A DNA stretch of 32,469 bases, from positions 1 through 32,469 of the forward strand of contig JACNIU010000122.1 of the NCBI GenBank assembly GCA_014382905.1, in the 5' to 3' direction. The DNA comes from Desulfobacterales bacterium (GTDB lineage: Bacteria; Desulfobacterota; DSM-4660; Desulfatiglandales; Desulfatiglandaceae). The translations under genes and the position numbers were made by a program. Under the pieces are notes generated by a model. It worked only from the letters and a program-made list of their open reading frames with translations. It was not told the DNA's origin and ran no database searches. Each line of letters starts with the position of its first letter. The stretch's first letter is position 1. Positions 7,785 to 15,512 of the stretch are shown one piece after another.

Positions 7785-8915
7785 ATGGCTAAACGAATAG
7801 CATACTTTATTTCCCCCCACGGCTTTGGTCACGCTGCCAGGGCAGCGGCTGTCATGAGCGCTGTTTATGAAATGGTTCCCTCGATACACTTTGAGGTCTT
7901 TACGACAGTACCCTCCTGGTTTTTTGAGGAATCCCTCAGAGGCCCGTACACCTATCACCGTCTCGTGACTGATATCGGACTGGTGCAGGAAACGCCGCTT
8001 CATGCTGATCTTGCGAAAACAGTTAAGCGTCTAAGCCGATTTATCCCCTTCAATGAATCACGGATATCAGGGTTGGCTAAAGAAATGGACCGGCTCAACT
8101 GCGAACTGGTTGTCTGCGACATCGCCCCCATGGGAATCGCGGTGGCGCGGGAGGCCGGTCTGCCGTCCGTGCTGGTGGAGAACTTTACCTGGGACTGGGT
8201 TTATGCCGAATATATTGAACACCACGATGGGTTAAAGCGGTATGCCGATTATTTGGGAACGCTCTTTGAGGACGCTGATTACCATGTCCAGACACAACCG
8301 GTGTGTTCAATGAAATCAACAGGCCTCACCGTCCTCCCGGTCAGCCGAAGGGCCAGGTGCGCCAAAAATGAGGTCCGGCAGAGATTAGGGATACCGTATG
8401 GTGCCAAAATGGTGCTGATCACAATGGGAGGCATACCGGAAGCGTACGGTTTTCTGGAAGGTCTGGCCCTCCCGGAGGATGTCTATTTCGTGATCCCCGG
8501 CGGCAGCAGCGTCTTCAAAAATAACGGTCATCTGATCACCCTGCTGCATCACTCCAAGTTCTTTCACCCGGATCTCATCAATGCCGCTGATGCGGTGGTG
8601 GGGAAGGTGGGCTATAGTACCTTAGCCGAGGTCTATCACGGGGGCGTCCCCTTTGGTTACATAAAAAGGCCGGATTTCAGGGAGTCGGAGATATTAGCAG
8701 CCTATATCAGGAGGCATATGAACGGGTTTGCCATCGATGAGAAGGAGTTTCGGAGCGGCGGTTGGATTTCGGATGTGTCCCGGTTGTTGAAGATGCCCCG
8801 CATCAGGAGGAAGGGGCCCAACGGGGCAACACAGGTCGCGAAATTCGTTTGTGGACACCTGGACCGCAACCAGTATACTATCCGCAGGCCCCCCCCCGAA
8901 CCGCTGAACCTTTGA
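7785..8915 (+). CDS. GT-B fold glycosyltransferase-like protein
   Basis: A 376-residue protein of the glycosyltransferase family 1/28-like (MurG/MGT-related) GT-B fold. The N-terminal half opens KRIAYFISPHGFGHAARAAA, the glycine/histidine loop that begins this fold and is also seen in the N-terminal domain of L-arabinokinase. The C-terminal half has VLITMGGIPEAYGF and the nucleotide-sugar site region DAVVGKVGYSTLAEVYHGGVPF. Donor and acceptor are unknown. No transmembrane helix is evident. ATG 7785 is preferred because everything upstream in frame is repeat DNA, although no strong Shine-Dalgarno is visible. The final 25 or so residues are proline-rich and may also derive from low-complexity DNA. 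Confidence 0.8.
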   Translation: MAKRIAYFISPHGFGHAARAAAVMSAVYEMVPSIHFEVFTTVPSWFFEESLRGPYTYHRLVTDIGLVQETPLHADLAKTVKRLSRFIPFNESRISGLAKEMDRLNCELVVCDIAPMGIAVAREAGLPSVLVENFTWDWVYAEYIEHHDGLKRYADYLGTLFEDADYHVQTQPVCSMKSTGLTVLPVSRRARCAKNEVRQRLGIPYGAKMVLITMGGIPEAYGFLEGLALPEDVYFVIPGGSSVFKNNGHLITLLHHSKFFHPDLINAADAVVGKVGYSTLAEVYHGGVPFGYIKRPDFRESEILAAYIRRHMNGFAIDEKEFRSGGWISDVSRLLKMPRIRRKGPNGATQVAKFVCGHLDRNQYTIRRPPPEPLNL

Positions 8916-9000
8916 AACCTGAACCCCCTGGACGGTTTCAGCCCGGAATGTATCCCAGATGACGTTTGGAGGCAACAGGTTGCAGGTTGCTGAAAAGATG

Positions 9001-9112
9001 AACATCGAACGTCCAACACCCAACATCGAATGAAAAATCAGAAAGACTCTGACCCCTGGGATTGAAGGTTGCGGGTTTACCCAGTATCCAGCATCCAGTA
9101 TCCAGCATCAGT
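9001..9112. repeat. Intergenic repeats: CAACATCGAA-type and CCAGTATCCAGCAT-type
   Basis: At 9001-9031 related units AACATCGAACGTCC, AACACCC and AACATCGAATG follow one another. At 9079-9110, four CCAGTAT/CCAGCAT heptamers repeat the family seen at 7695-7776. Reading frames on the minus strand through this stretch simply translate the repeats (CWILGKP, CWTFDV) and are not counted as genes. Confidence 0.75.
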
Positions 9113-9169
9113 TTATGCTTGTGATCTGAGCGATTTCGATGTAAGTTCAAGTTGTGGGCGGACAGCAAA

Positions 9170-9334
9170 GTGGTTGAGTTGTTAAGTCGAGGGAAAGTCC
9201 CGCCCGGCAGGATGGAAGCAACATGTTTTAGAACCGGTGTCAACGAATGCTCGGTTTTAGGTCAACGGTGAAAAGCCGCCGGACAAAAACCACTCAACGA
9301 CTCAACTATTGGACGACTCAACCACTCAACCAAA
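9170..9334 (+). repeat. Arm-body-arm element 1: 8-base repeat arms around a ~98-bp body
   Basis: The left arm (GTGGTTGAGTTGTTAAGTCG, 9170-9189) can pair with the right arm (AACCACTCAACGACTCAAC, 9288-9306), matching about 14 of 17 positions. More AACCACTC units follow to 9334. The body (9190-9287) contains GCAGGAT, and ACCG at 9233-9236 can pair with CGGT at 9266-9269. The order and body length match a second element at 11620-11774. With the repeats at 9001-9112 it fills the 438-bp gap 8916-9353. Structured RNA or mobile DNA are both possible. Confidence 0.55.
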
Positions 9335-9353
9335 AAACGGAGGAATATCAGGG

Positions 9354-10202
9354 ATGGAAATAAAGACGTTGGGCGTTATTGGCGCCGGGCAGATGGGCTC
9401 GGGGATCGCGCAGGTTGCTGCAGTGTGCGGGTTGTCCGTGGTCATGACTGATATAAAAGATGAATTTGTGGAAAGGGGCTTCTCAACCATTGAAAATAGC
9501 CTCGGCCGGATGGTCAAAAAAGAGAAGATGACAGGAGAAGAGCAGCAAGCGATTTTGGGGAGAATAGAAGGATCAACCTCTTTGGAAGATATGATCAGGG
9601 CAGATTTCGTGGTGGAGGCCGCCACTGAAAACGAGTCCTTGAAGTTAAAAATATTCGAAGAGTTAGACGGATGTTGTAAGGAAGGGGCCATCCTTTCTTC
9701 TAATACTTCCTCTATCTCCATAACCAAGATTGCCGCAGCTACCCGGAGACCGGAGAAAGTGATCGGGATGCATTTCATGAACCCGGTTCCCATGATGAAG
9801 TTAGTGGAAATCATCAGCGGATTAGCCACTTCCGATGAGACCTTTCAGACCACCCGGGATCTGGCCCTCAAAATGGACAAAACCCCTGTCCCTGCCAATG
9901 ATTTTCCAGGGTTTGTAGCCAACCGAATACTGATGCCGATGATCAATGAGGCGGTGTATGCCCTTTATGAAGGCGTCGGCAAGGCAGAGGATATTGATCA
10001 GATCATGAAGTTGGGGATGAATCATCCGATGGGTCCCCTGACGTTGGCCGATCTGATCGGCCTGGACACCTGTCTCGCAATCATGGATGTTCTTTACCAG
10101 GGCCTGGGCGATAGCAAGTACCGCGCCTGTCCCCTTCTGAGAAAATATGTTGATGCCGGTTGGCTTGGCCGAAAGACGGGGAAGGGTTTTTACCAGTATT
10201 GA
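9354..10202 (+). CDS. 3-hydroxyacyl-CoA (3-hydroxybutyryl-CoA) dehydrogenase
   Basis: A 282-residue NAD(P)-dependent enzyme that interconverts 3-hydroxyacyl-CoA and 3-oxoacyl-CoA. The Rossmann motif [16 protein letters not shown] starts at about residue 7. It is followed by [40 protein letters not shown] (containing the catalytic His) and the C-terminal helical domain with [15 protein letters not shown] and [14 protein letters not shown]. Length and motifs match HbdA/PaaH-type single-function dehydrogenases. ATG 9354 is chosen because GGAGG lies 9-10 nt upstream; the open frame extends further left only through repeat DNA. No other beta-oxidation gene is adjacent, so direction in vivo (fatty acid oxidation or butyryl-CoA formation) is not indicated. 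Confidence 0.92.
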   Translation: MEIKTLGVIGAGQMGSGIAQVAAVCGLSVVMTDIKDEFVERGFSTIENSLGRMVKKEKMTGEEQQAILGRIEGSTSLEDMIRADFVVEAATENESLKLKIFEELDGCCKEGAILSSNTSSISITKIAAATRRPEKVIGMHFMNPVPMMKLVEIISGLATSDETFQTTRDLALKMDKTPVPANDFPGFVANRILMPMINEAVYALYEGVGKAEDIDQIMKLGMNHPMGPLTLADLIGLDTCLAIMDVLYQGLGDSKYRACPLLRKYVDAGWLGRKTGKGFYQY

Positions 10203-10213
10203 GAAATGATGTT

Positions 10214-10268
10214 GAGTGACTAAAGTATGCAAAGTTTGGAGTTTGGAGTGACTAAAGTTTGAAGTGAG
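10214..10268. repeat. GTGACTAAAGT-type intergenic repeat
   Basis: Two GTGACTAAAGT units and two overlapping GTTTGGA units follow the dehydrogenase stop. They match the GTGACTAAA array at 4485-4541. Together with the inverted-repeat element at 10317-10458 they occupy most of the 301-bp gap. Confidence 0.75.
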
Positions 10269-10316
10269 ATTGGGGGGAGATTGCAAATTCTGTGATCCTT
10301 TGGTATGGTATGTTGC

Positions 10317-10458
10317 GAGACCTTTGCAAAACGCACCCTTTTGTCCAATCTCGGCGTCAGGCTCAAATTTCAATCCTCGAAATATTCAACATATTCCTGT
10401 GGTTGAAATTTTCGCCTTCCTTGACCTTGACCAAAATTGAACATTTTTCAAAGGTCTC
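10317..10458 (+). repeat. Terminal-inverted-repeat element, type B, copy 1 (142 bp)
   Basis: Bounded by GAGACCTTTGCAAAA and TTTTTCAAAGGTCTC, which are near-perfect inverted repeats. Inside, AATTTCAA / TTGAAATT flank a central hairpin AATAT-TCAAC-ATATT. It differs from the two identical copies at 15086 and 26874 by four substitutions. It carries no gene and sits 45 bp upstream of the CheY-like gene, with GGAG for that gene beyond its right end. The form is that of a MITE or large REP/BIME-like element. Confidence 0.92.
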
Positions 10459-10503
10459 GTCGGAAGGCAATCGATCCGTATCTCAAATATTGGAGACTAA
10501 GTT

Positions 10504-10872
10504 ATGGCAAAGATACTGATTGTGGACGATGAAGAACATATCCGCTACCTGTATTCAGAGGAACTGAGTGATGCGGGCTACGAGGTGATCACGGCAGAAA
10601 ACGGTCATCTCTTGGTGGAAAAGATCGAGGAAGAAAAGCCTGACTTGGTGGTTCTGGATATCAAAATGGTGGATTACAATGGCCTGGATCTGCTGCAGGA
10701 CATCCGAAACAGGTTTTACGACCTTCCTGTGATCCTCTGCACGGCCTACGACACCTTCAAAGAGGACATGAAATCAATTGCGGCCGATTACTATGTGATC
10801 AAGTCCTTTGACCTGTCGGAACTCAAGAGTAAGATAGCCATGGCCTTAGATGCTGGTGTTGAGGAGGAATAA
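10504..10872 (+). CDS. Single-domain response regulator (CheY/Spo0F-like)
   Basis: A 122-residue receiver domain with no output domain. The acid pair D8-D9, the phospho-acceptor D52 (VVLDIKMVDYNG), T80 (ILCTAYD) and K100 (YVIKSF) are all in place, so phosphorylation is expected. Output must be through binding another protein. A GGAG lies about 9 nt before the ATG. No histidine kinase is adjacent, so its partner lies elsewhere. It converges on rlmH with a 22-bp gap that contains the 12-bp palindrome TGCCTGCAGGCA. Confidence 0.93.
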   Translation: MAKILIVDDEEHIRYLYSEELSDAGYEVITAENGHLLVEKIEEEKPDLVVLDIKMVDYNGLDLLQDIRNRFYDLPVILCTAYDTFKEDMKSIAADYYVIKSFDLSELKSKIAMALDAGVEEE

Positions 10873-10894
10873 AGTGCCTGCAGGCATCGACGGC

Positions 10895-11365
10895 CTATTT
10901 ATGGTATTTTTCACCCCTGATAATGGTATAGGCCCTGTATAACTGTTCGAGGAGGATGAGACGGCTCATTTCATGGGTAAGGGTTAGCTTTGAGAGCGAC
11001 AGGATTTCATCTGCTGCGTGCAGGATCTTCTTTGACAGTCCCAATGGTCCTCCGGTAACAAAACAGAGATGTCCCCTGGTCTCGGAGAGCTGTTCGATCC
11101 GGGCGGCCAAGCCTTCCGAGTCATACTCCTCCCCTCTAATATCCAAGGCTATCATGTAATCTTTTGGGTCAAACCGCTTCTCTATGGATTGGGCCTCAAG
11201 GGATAATATCTCCTCAGTGGACCGCCCCTTCCTCACTTTTTGGGGCTTTACCGCAACCCATTCCGCGGGAGTGTACCGCTGGAGCCTCTTTAAATAAAAC
11301 TGCTCTCCATGTTTCAGGAAAGACGATTTGGTGTTGCCGACCACGATGAATTTGATCCTGAGCAA
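10895..11365 (-). CDS. rlmH: 23S rRNA (pseudouridine1915-N3)-methyltransferase RlmH
   Basis: A 156-residue SPOUT-class methyltransferase that methylates pseudouridine 1915 in helix 69 of 23S rRNA. The SAM-binding knot shows CFVTGGPLGLSKKIL and the family signature LTHEMSRLILLEQLYRAY, ending RGEKYHK as in known RlmH proteins. The start codon is TTG at 11365-11363, with AGGAG 7 nt upstream, which supports this non-ATG start. The length equals the usual 155-160 residues. Confidence 0.95.
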   Translation of the reverse strand: MLRIKFIVVGNTKSSFLKHGEQFYLKRLQRYTPAEWVAVKPQKVRKGRSTEEILSLEAQSIEKRFDPKDYMIALDIRGEEYDSEGLAARIEQLSETRGHLCFVTGGPLGLSKKILHAADEILSLSKLTLTHEMSRLILLEQLYRAYTIIRGEKYHK

Positions 11366-11554
11366 TTGGCATCTCCTGGCAGGTCCCTATCCGGGGGAAA
11401 GGCCTCATGAGCACTATAAAATCTGTTGCTGGCGTGTTCTTTCCCTTCCCGCAGACCCTATTGGTATTACAAACGGAAAGTAATTTCAATATCAGAAAAA
11501 TTTTGACATATGAGGCCAGTTCTGCAAGACTTCCCCCATGTTTCTTATACAGAG

Positions 11555-11619
11555 GAGACCTTTGAAAAATGTTCGATTTCGCTCAAGATCAAGGCGCGTG
11601 AGGATTTTAACCGCAGATA
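11555..11619 (-). repeat. Truncated type-B inverted-repeat element
   Basis: GAGACCTTTGAAAAATGTTC at the left is the reverse complement of the right end of the type-B elements. The following bases match one arm with divergence and stop at CCGCAGATA, the centre of the element. The other half is missing, and element 2 (11620) begins exactly there. The remainder of 11366-11554 shows nothing else identifiable. Confidence 0.75.
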
Positions 11620-11774
11620 GTCAAGTGGCTGAGTCGTTGAGTAGGAAAATAAGTCTCGCAGGATAAACAAATATATTAGAGTTGCAACTATATCGAGTGT
11701 CCGAATTTTGGGTAAATAGTATGAATTCAAATCATAATAGCTACTTAACCACTCAACCACTCAGCCGCTCAGCC
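11620..11774 (+). repeat. Arm-body-arm element 2: 8-base repeat arms around a 95-bp body
   Basis: The left arm (11620-11645, containing GTGGCTGAGTCGTTGAGTAG) can pair with the right arm made of AACCACTC/AGCCGCTC units (11741-11774). The 95-bp body aligns with the body of element 1 through a shared GCAGGAT and further patches. ACTAT (11687-11691) and ATAGT (11716-11720) form a possible stem at the place where element 1 has ACCG and CGGT. The mlaE-like frame starts inside the body at 11721. Confidence 0.55.
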
Positions 11775-12554
11775 AGGTCTGTTATAAGAAGGTTAGGCGC
11801 TTCTACGCTCAAATATGTACGCAGGATGGGGATTATGGGCCTGTTCCTGCTGAAGGCCGTCCTTTTCACGGTCACCCCCCCCCTTAAATTCGGGAGATTT
11901 CTGAAACAGATCCGTTTTATCGGGCTCCAATCGGTAGTGGTTATCCTCCTCACCGGGGCATTTTCAGGGATGGTCCTGGGGTTCCAGGGGTTTTACAGCC
12001 TGAGCAGATTCGGGTCTGATGCCTTTTTGGGGCCGATGGTCGGACTTGCCCTGATAAAGGAGTTAGGACCGGTCATATCCGCCCTGATGGTCACCGGACG
12101 GGCAGGCTCTGCCATTACCGCTGAGATCGGGATCATGCGCATGAGCGAACAGATCGATGCCATGGAACTGATGGGCCTGAATCCCTACCGTTACCTGGTG
12201 GTCCCCAATCTCTTAGCGGCCATGATTTCACTCCCCTTATTGACCGCCATCTTTGACGTGGTAGGTATTTTCGGGGGTTATCTGGTCGGGGGGAAACTCC
12301 TCGGGGTCGGGGCAGGCACCTATTTTGGTGAGATGGCCAATTATGTGGAGATGCAGGATATCATGGAGGGGCTCTATAAATCCATCAGCTTTGGCGTCAT
12401 TATTGTATGGGTCTGCTGTTTCAAAGGTTATTACGCAGGGATATTTACGGGGTTCGGTTCGGAAGGTGTGAGCAGGGCCACGACCCAGGCGGTGGTCCTT
12501 TCATCGGTGTTGATCCTTGTCTGGGATTATTTTATGACTTCGATCCTGTTTTAA
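11721..12554 (+). CDS. mlaE: MlaE-family ABC transporter permease
   Basis: An inner-membrane permease of about 277 residues of the MlaE/YrbE family, which moves phospholipids or other lipids between membranes with an ATPase (MlaF) and an MCE protein (MlaD). Family motifs are clear: GFQGFYSLSRFGSD, GLALIKELGPVISALMVTGR, GSAITAEIGIMRMSEQIDAM, ALELMGL-like MELMGLNPYRYL and the C-terminal GVSRATTQAVVLSSV. Five or six hydrophobic segments are present. The expected mlaF and mlaD genes are not next to it. The first 30 or so residues from ATG 11721 are encoded by repeat DNA; ATG 11826 is an alternative but would remove the amphipathic N-terminal helix normal for the family. Confidence 0.88.
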   Translation: MNSNHNSYLTTQPLSRSARSVIRRLGASTLKYVRRMGIMGLFLLKAVLFTVTPPLKFGRFLKQIRFIGLQSVVVILLTGAFSGMVLGFQGFYSLSRFGSDAFLGPMVGLALIKELGPVISALMVTGRAGSAITAEIGIMRMSEQIDAMELMGLNPYRYLVVPNLLAAMISLPLLTAIFDVVGIFGGYLVGGKLLGVGAGTYFGEMANYVEMQDIMEGLYKSISFGVIIVWVCCFKGYYAGIFTGFGSEGVSRATTQAVVLSSVLILVWDYFMTSILF

Positions 12555-12624
12555 TGAAATCGATGCCCCGAACCCCTGAACTAACCCGCCGAACGTATAG
12601 AAGAGAGTCCGGCATTATTTGGTC

Positions 12625-13800
12625 ATGACAATAGAATATCTCTTCTCTGCACCAAAAGAGGACATCCCCGCAGGTCTGGATGAGCTATCCCTTCCCTTTA
12701 AAATCACCCCCTCAGAACAACACCCTTTCCTGGCCTTACGGGACTATTTCGAGGCCATCAGGAGATTCATTTTAATAGATCAAGAGAAGCCCCTGGTCCG
12801 GATCCTCAAAGAGAGATTCAGCAACGAAATTGATTTCAACAGCATAGAAAAAATACTGATCCGGAGCGAAAAACATGGTGTTCTTTACCATTTGGCCAGT
12901 GTGGAAATCCTCGCTGATGACAAACGAACCAGACTTGCCGTCAGCACCGCCATATCGGAAAAATCAAGAGCGTGGTTAACACACGAATACAAGACCCTAA
13001 AATTTCTGAATCGTTCCCGCAAGCTTCCTTATCTGCCCGAGGTCTACTTCAAAAGGGAAGTGGCCTGTCCCCCTGGCAAAAAGAAGAAAGAAACCTTGTC
13101 GATGTTCTTAGGCCAGTGGTTCGAAGGGTACCATGAATGGCATATTTCCGTTGATCAAAAGGATAGCCGTCAAAAGATCTGCATCTGGGACCTGAAAGAG
13201 GGCCATCGATACGCTTCCAGTGAAGAGGCCTTTGAGATCTTCAAGCAGATATCAAAGATTCTTACCCTTTACTACGACACCATTGATTTCAACCAGATCT
13301 ATCCCTGGCATCACGCAGCCGGGGACTTTATTGTCAAATCGGGGGACAGGGGCATCGATGTCAAACTCACGACCGCCAGAAAGTACCAATCGATCATGGA
13401 TTATTTCTTGAAAGATGCCGTCAATCCAATGATCGCCCTCATTTACTTCTTTCTCAACCTGTCTGTTAAAGTGCGATTAGATAAGCTGGATGGCGTGGAG
13501 AAAATGGTTTGGGCCGGGGATTTTTCCGTCAGGGCTGCGGTTGAAGGATTTTTCGAGGCCCTTGTGGAGATGGAAAGGGCTGGTACATATCACTTAGGCA
13601 AGGCAGAAGACCTCTTTGCTCTCTTAAAGACATTTGGACGGGAAGAGATTGAAAGGCTGTTTCAGCCACTGTTAGATCTGTACCGAAAGGGGGACCCGGA
13701 AGACTATCAAACGCTGCGGCCCAATCTGGAAAGCCATGTCAGCCAGCTTTATCTGGTCCTCCAGGGGGTACATTTAGCAGGGTTTCCATGGGGGTACTGA
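12625..13800 (+). CDS. Uncharacterised protein, possibly kinase-like fold
   Basis: A protein of about 391 residues whose family I do not recognise. It has no signal peptide and one moderately hydrophobic stretch (PMIALIYFFLNLSVKV). The middle is faintly reminiscent of aminoglycoside-phosphotransferase/kinase folds: EYKTLKFLNRSRKLPYLPEV, then MFLGQWFEGYHEW, then HHAAGDFIVKSGDRGIDVKL at the place of a catalytic loop. The usual HxDxxxxN pattern is not complete, so activity is doubtful. It lies 70 bp after mlaE on the same strand and may be in the same transcript. The ATG at 12625 is preferred over a TTG six bases upstream. Its last 62 bp overlap the convergent cysteine-cluster gene. Confidence 0.6.
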   Translation: MTIEYLFSAPKEDIPAGLDELSLPFKITPSEQHPFLALRDYFEAIRRFILIDQEKPLVRILKERFSNEIDFNSIEKILIRSEKHGVLYHLASVEILADDKRTRLAVSTAISEKSRAWLTHEYKTLKFLNRSRKLPYLPEVYFKREVACPPGKKKKETLSMFLGQWFEGYHEWHISVDQKDSRQKICIWDLKEGHRYASSEEAFEIFKQISKILTLYYDTIDFNQIYPWHHAAGDFIVKSGDRGIDVKLTTARKYQSIMDYFLKDAVNPMIALIYFFLNLSVKVRLDKLDGVEKMVWAGDFSVRAAVEGFFEALVEMERAGTYHLGKAEDLFALLKTFGREEIERLFQPLLDLYRKGDPEDYQTLRPNLESHVSQLYLVLQGVHLAGFPWGY

Positions 13801-14389
13801 TGGCTCTTGAAACCGTGATCAGCAGCGATGCCCTGTCATGATCTTCATTTCCAGCAATTTTGAGGAGTGCCTTAGACAGGGCAAACAGATCTCTATAAGC
13901 ACCGTCGAGATCAAAAAGGGGATAAGATTCTCCCCGCTTGAACGCCGTCCTCCCGCAGACCCGCGCCTTTCCATGAATGGCCGTGGGAATTCCATAGGCC
14001 CGGCATGTTATGGGCCTGTAAGGATAAAGAGCGCACTCATCCGTTTCATCTAAAAGGGGGCATCTTATCCTTTCCCTTGCCAGGGCATCGCCGGTCATTT
14101 GCGGATCATCTTGGCGGCGGCGGACCCTCTCTTCTAATTTCCTTAACTCCCTGTCCGCAGCCTTGCCTCTGAGGAGGGCTTCCTCCCTTACCCGGCTGTC
14201 CAATTGGCCGAAATGGTGCCGGATATAGGCCGCCTCAATGAGAAACAGTCCAAACACGGCATGGCAGCAGTCAGAGCAATGTGGCTCGCACCGCATGCAC
14301 TCGGGATGCTCCTTCTCCATTTTCAGGAAGGCCTGATCCGTCTTGTCCACCAAGAACTCATAGCTGCGAAAAAGCGGGTCGGTTTTCAT
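13739..14389 (-). CDS. YkgJ-type cysteine-cluster protein
   Basis: A 216-residue protein of the YkgJ / zinc- or iron-chelating CxxCxxCC family. Near the N-terminus it has CMRCEPHCSDCC, and in the middle CPLLDETDECALYPYRPITC followed by RAYG, the typical four-plus-four cysteine layout. Known members are annotated as possible Fe-S or zinc proteins without a settled function. Its ATG overlaps the stop of the TPR gene by ATGA, so the two are translationally coupled. The 3' end overlaps the convergent upstream-strand gene by 62 bp, long for a convergent pair. Confidence 0.8.
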   Translation of the reverse strand: MKTDPLFRSYEFLVDKTDQAFLKMEKEHPECMRCEPHCSDCCHAVFGLFLIEAAYIRHHFGQLDSRVREEALLRGKAADRELRKLEERVRRRQDDPQMTGDALARERIRCPLLDETDECALYPYRPITCRAYGIPTAIHGKARVCGRTAFKRGESYPLFDLDGAYRDLFALSKALLKIAGNEDHDRASLLITVSRAISTPMETLLNVPPGGPDKAG

Positions 14390-15012
14390 TTTTGACGGTG
14401 GGGATCTAACCTTTTCAGGAATTCCGGATGCGCCTGGAAACCGAGGGTAACGGCCCTGTCCAAATGCTCAATCGCCTTATCATATTCTTCCCGGGCATAA
14501 TAGGCAAAGGCAAGGTTATTTTGTCCCAAGGCAAAATCGGGGGCCATCTCCACCATTTTGAGGCCTGTCTCAATCGCCCTGTCCACGTCCTCCTCCTGCA
14601 GATATGCATTAACAAGGTTGCTGTAGGCCTGGATGATCTCCGGGTTTATCTCTATGGCTTTATTCAGGGCCTCAATCGCCTTGTCGGTCTTGGCCAACTG
14701 TAGATAGGCAAACCCCAGATTGGCATAGCCCCGGGCATATCTCGGTTCGATCTCGACCGCCTTTTGGTTGGCCTCCACAACCTTTTCCAGCTCCCCTTTC
14801 TTGAAGTAGACGTAACCAAGATTGACCCACGCCTCAAACATCCGGCCGCTGTTGGCAATTGCGTCTTCAAAGGCCTCAATCGCCTCATCCAGCCTGTCCC
14901 GTTCCATATGGGCTACACCTATGTTGTAGCTGGAGTTGGCGCATTCGGGGTTCTCCGCCAATATGGCCTTCTGCTGGGCAATAAACTCCTCTGAGCACTG
15001 TGGTTCTTTCAT
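14386..15012 (-). CDS. Tetratricopeptide repeat protein
   Basis: A 208-residue soluble protein made almost entirely of TPR units of 34 residues, for example AWVNLGYVYFKKGELEKVVE, ARGYANLGFAYLQLAKTDKA and ALGQNNLAFAYYAREEYDKA. There is no signal peptide or membrane helix. TPRs are protein-binding scaffolds and the partner is unknown. GAGGG lies 5-9 nt before the ATG. It follows dsrD on the same strand, 240 bp downstream across a type-B repeat element, so read-through from the dsr operon is possible. Confidence 0.88.
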   Translation of the reverse strand: MKEPQCSEEFIAQQKAILAENPECANSSYNIGVAHMERDRLDEAIEAFEDAIANSGRMFEAWVNLGYVYFKKGELEKVVEANQKAVEIEPRYARGYANLGFAYLQLAKTDKAIEALNKAIEINPEIIQAYSNLVNAYLQEEDVDRAIETGLKMVEMAPDFALGQNNLAFAYYAREEYDKAIEHLDRAVTLGFQAHPEFLKRLDPHRQK

Positions 15013-15085
15013 TTCTACCCTCTAATGAAAAAGGGGCCGCCACCCGGCCAGATAGCGACCCCTCACGACACGTTTTAGTTATAAA

Positions 15086-15227
15086 GAGACCTTTGCAAAA
15101 CGCCCCCTTTTGGCCAATCTCGGCGTCAGGCTCAAATTTCAATCCTCGAAATATTCAATATATTCCTGTGGTTGAAATTCTCGCCTTCCTTGACCTTGAC
15201 CAAAATTGAACATTTTTCAAAGGTCTC
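15086..15227 (+). repeat. Terminal-inverted-repeat element, type B, copy 2 (142 bp)
   Basis: Bounded by GAGACCTTTGCAAAA and TTTTTCAAAGGTCTC, and identical base for base to the copy at 26874-27015. It lies between dsrD and the TPR gene, with 24 bp to the dsrD stop. As a strong hairpin in the dsr transcript it could weaken read-through or stabilise the upstream mRNA. There is no internal gene. Confidence 0.93.
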
Positions 15228-15251
15228 ATAAAATGGGGCTAACGAGAAGGC

Positions 15252-15482
15252 CTAATGATCCTCGGTTTGGCCCCGTCCTTTCAGGCCGTACATGGTGCTG
15301 CTTCCTGTGGAAAAATAAATAAGCTTTTCCTCATTGATCAGCTCGGTGGCAGCCTTTTTGACCGCCCTGGCCTTTATATCGGGAAACACCTTCCTCACGC
15401 CCTTTTCCATGTCATTGAAATAGAACTTGGTCTTCTTGTTATTCTCCGCAAAGTCTAAAATAGCCTGTTTAATGTCTTCCAT
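15252..15482 (-). CDS. dsrD: DsrD, allosteric activator of dissimilatory sulfite reductase
   Basis: A 76-residue winged-helix protein found directly downstream of dsrB in sulfate reducers. The sequence MEDIKQAILDFAENNKKTKF, then FNDMEKGVRKVFPDIKARAV and EEKLIYFSTGSSTMYGL matches DsrD throughout. The family was long thought to bind DNA; more recent work describes it as an activator of DsrAB. AGGAG precedes the ATG by about 8 nt. It follows dsrB by 30 bp in the same operon. Its presence is a strong sign of reductive rather than sulfur-oxidising DSR. Confidence 0.96.
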   Translation of the reverse strand: MEDIKQAILDFAENNKKTKFYFNDMEKGVRKVFPDIKARAVKKAATELINEEKLIYFSTGSSTMYGLKGRGQTEDH

Positions 15483-15512
15483 ATCGGTACTCCTTTTTGG
15501 GGGGGCGAAGTG

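Noticed and set aside
8938-9243. 101-codon minus-strand reading frame
   Set aside because: It translates intergenic repeats, has no ribosome binding site and has no recognisable family.
9170-9306. Possible RNase P RNA or known riboswitch, because of GAGGGAAAGTCC
   Set aside because: Only this short similarity exists; the other conserved parts of RNase P RNA and of the riboswitch classes I know are absent.
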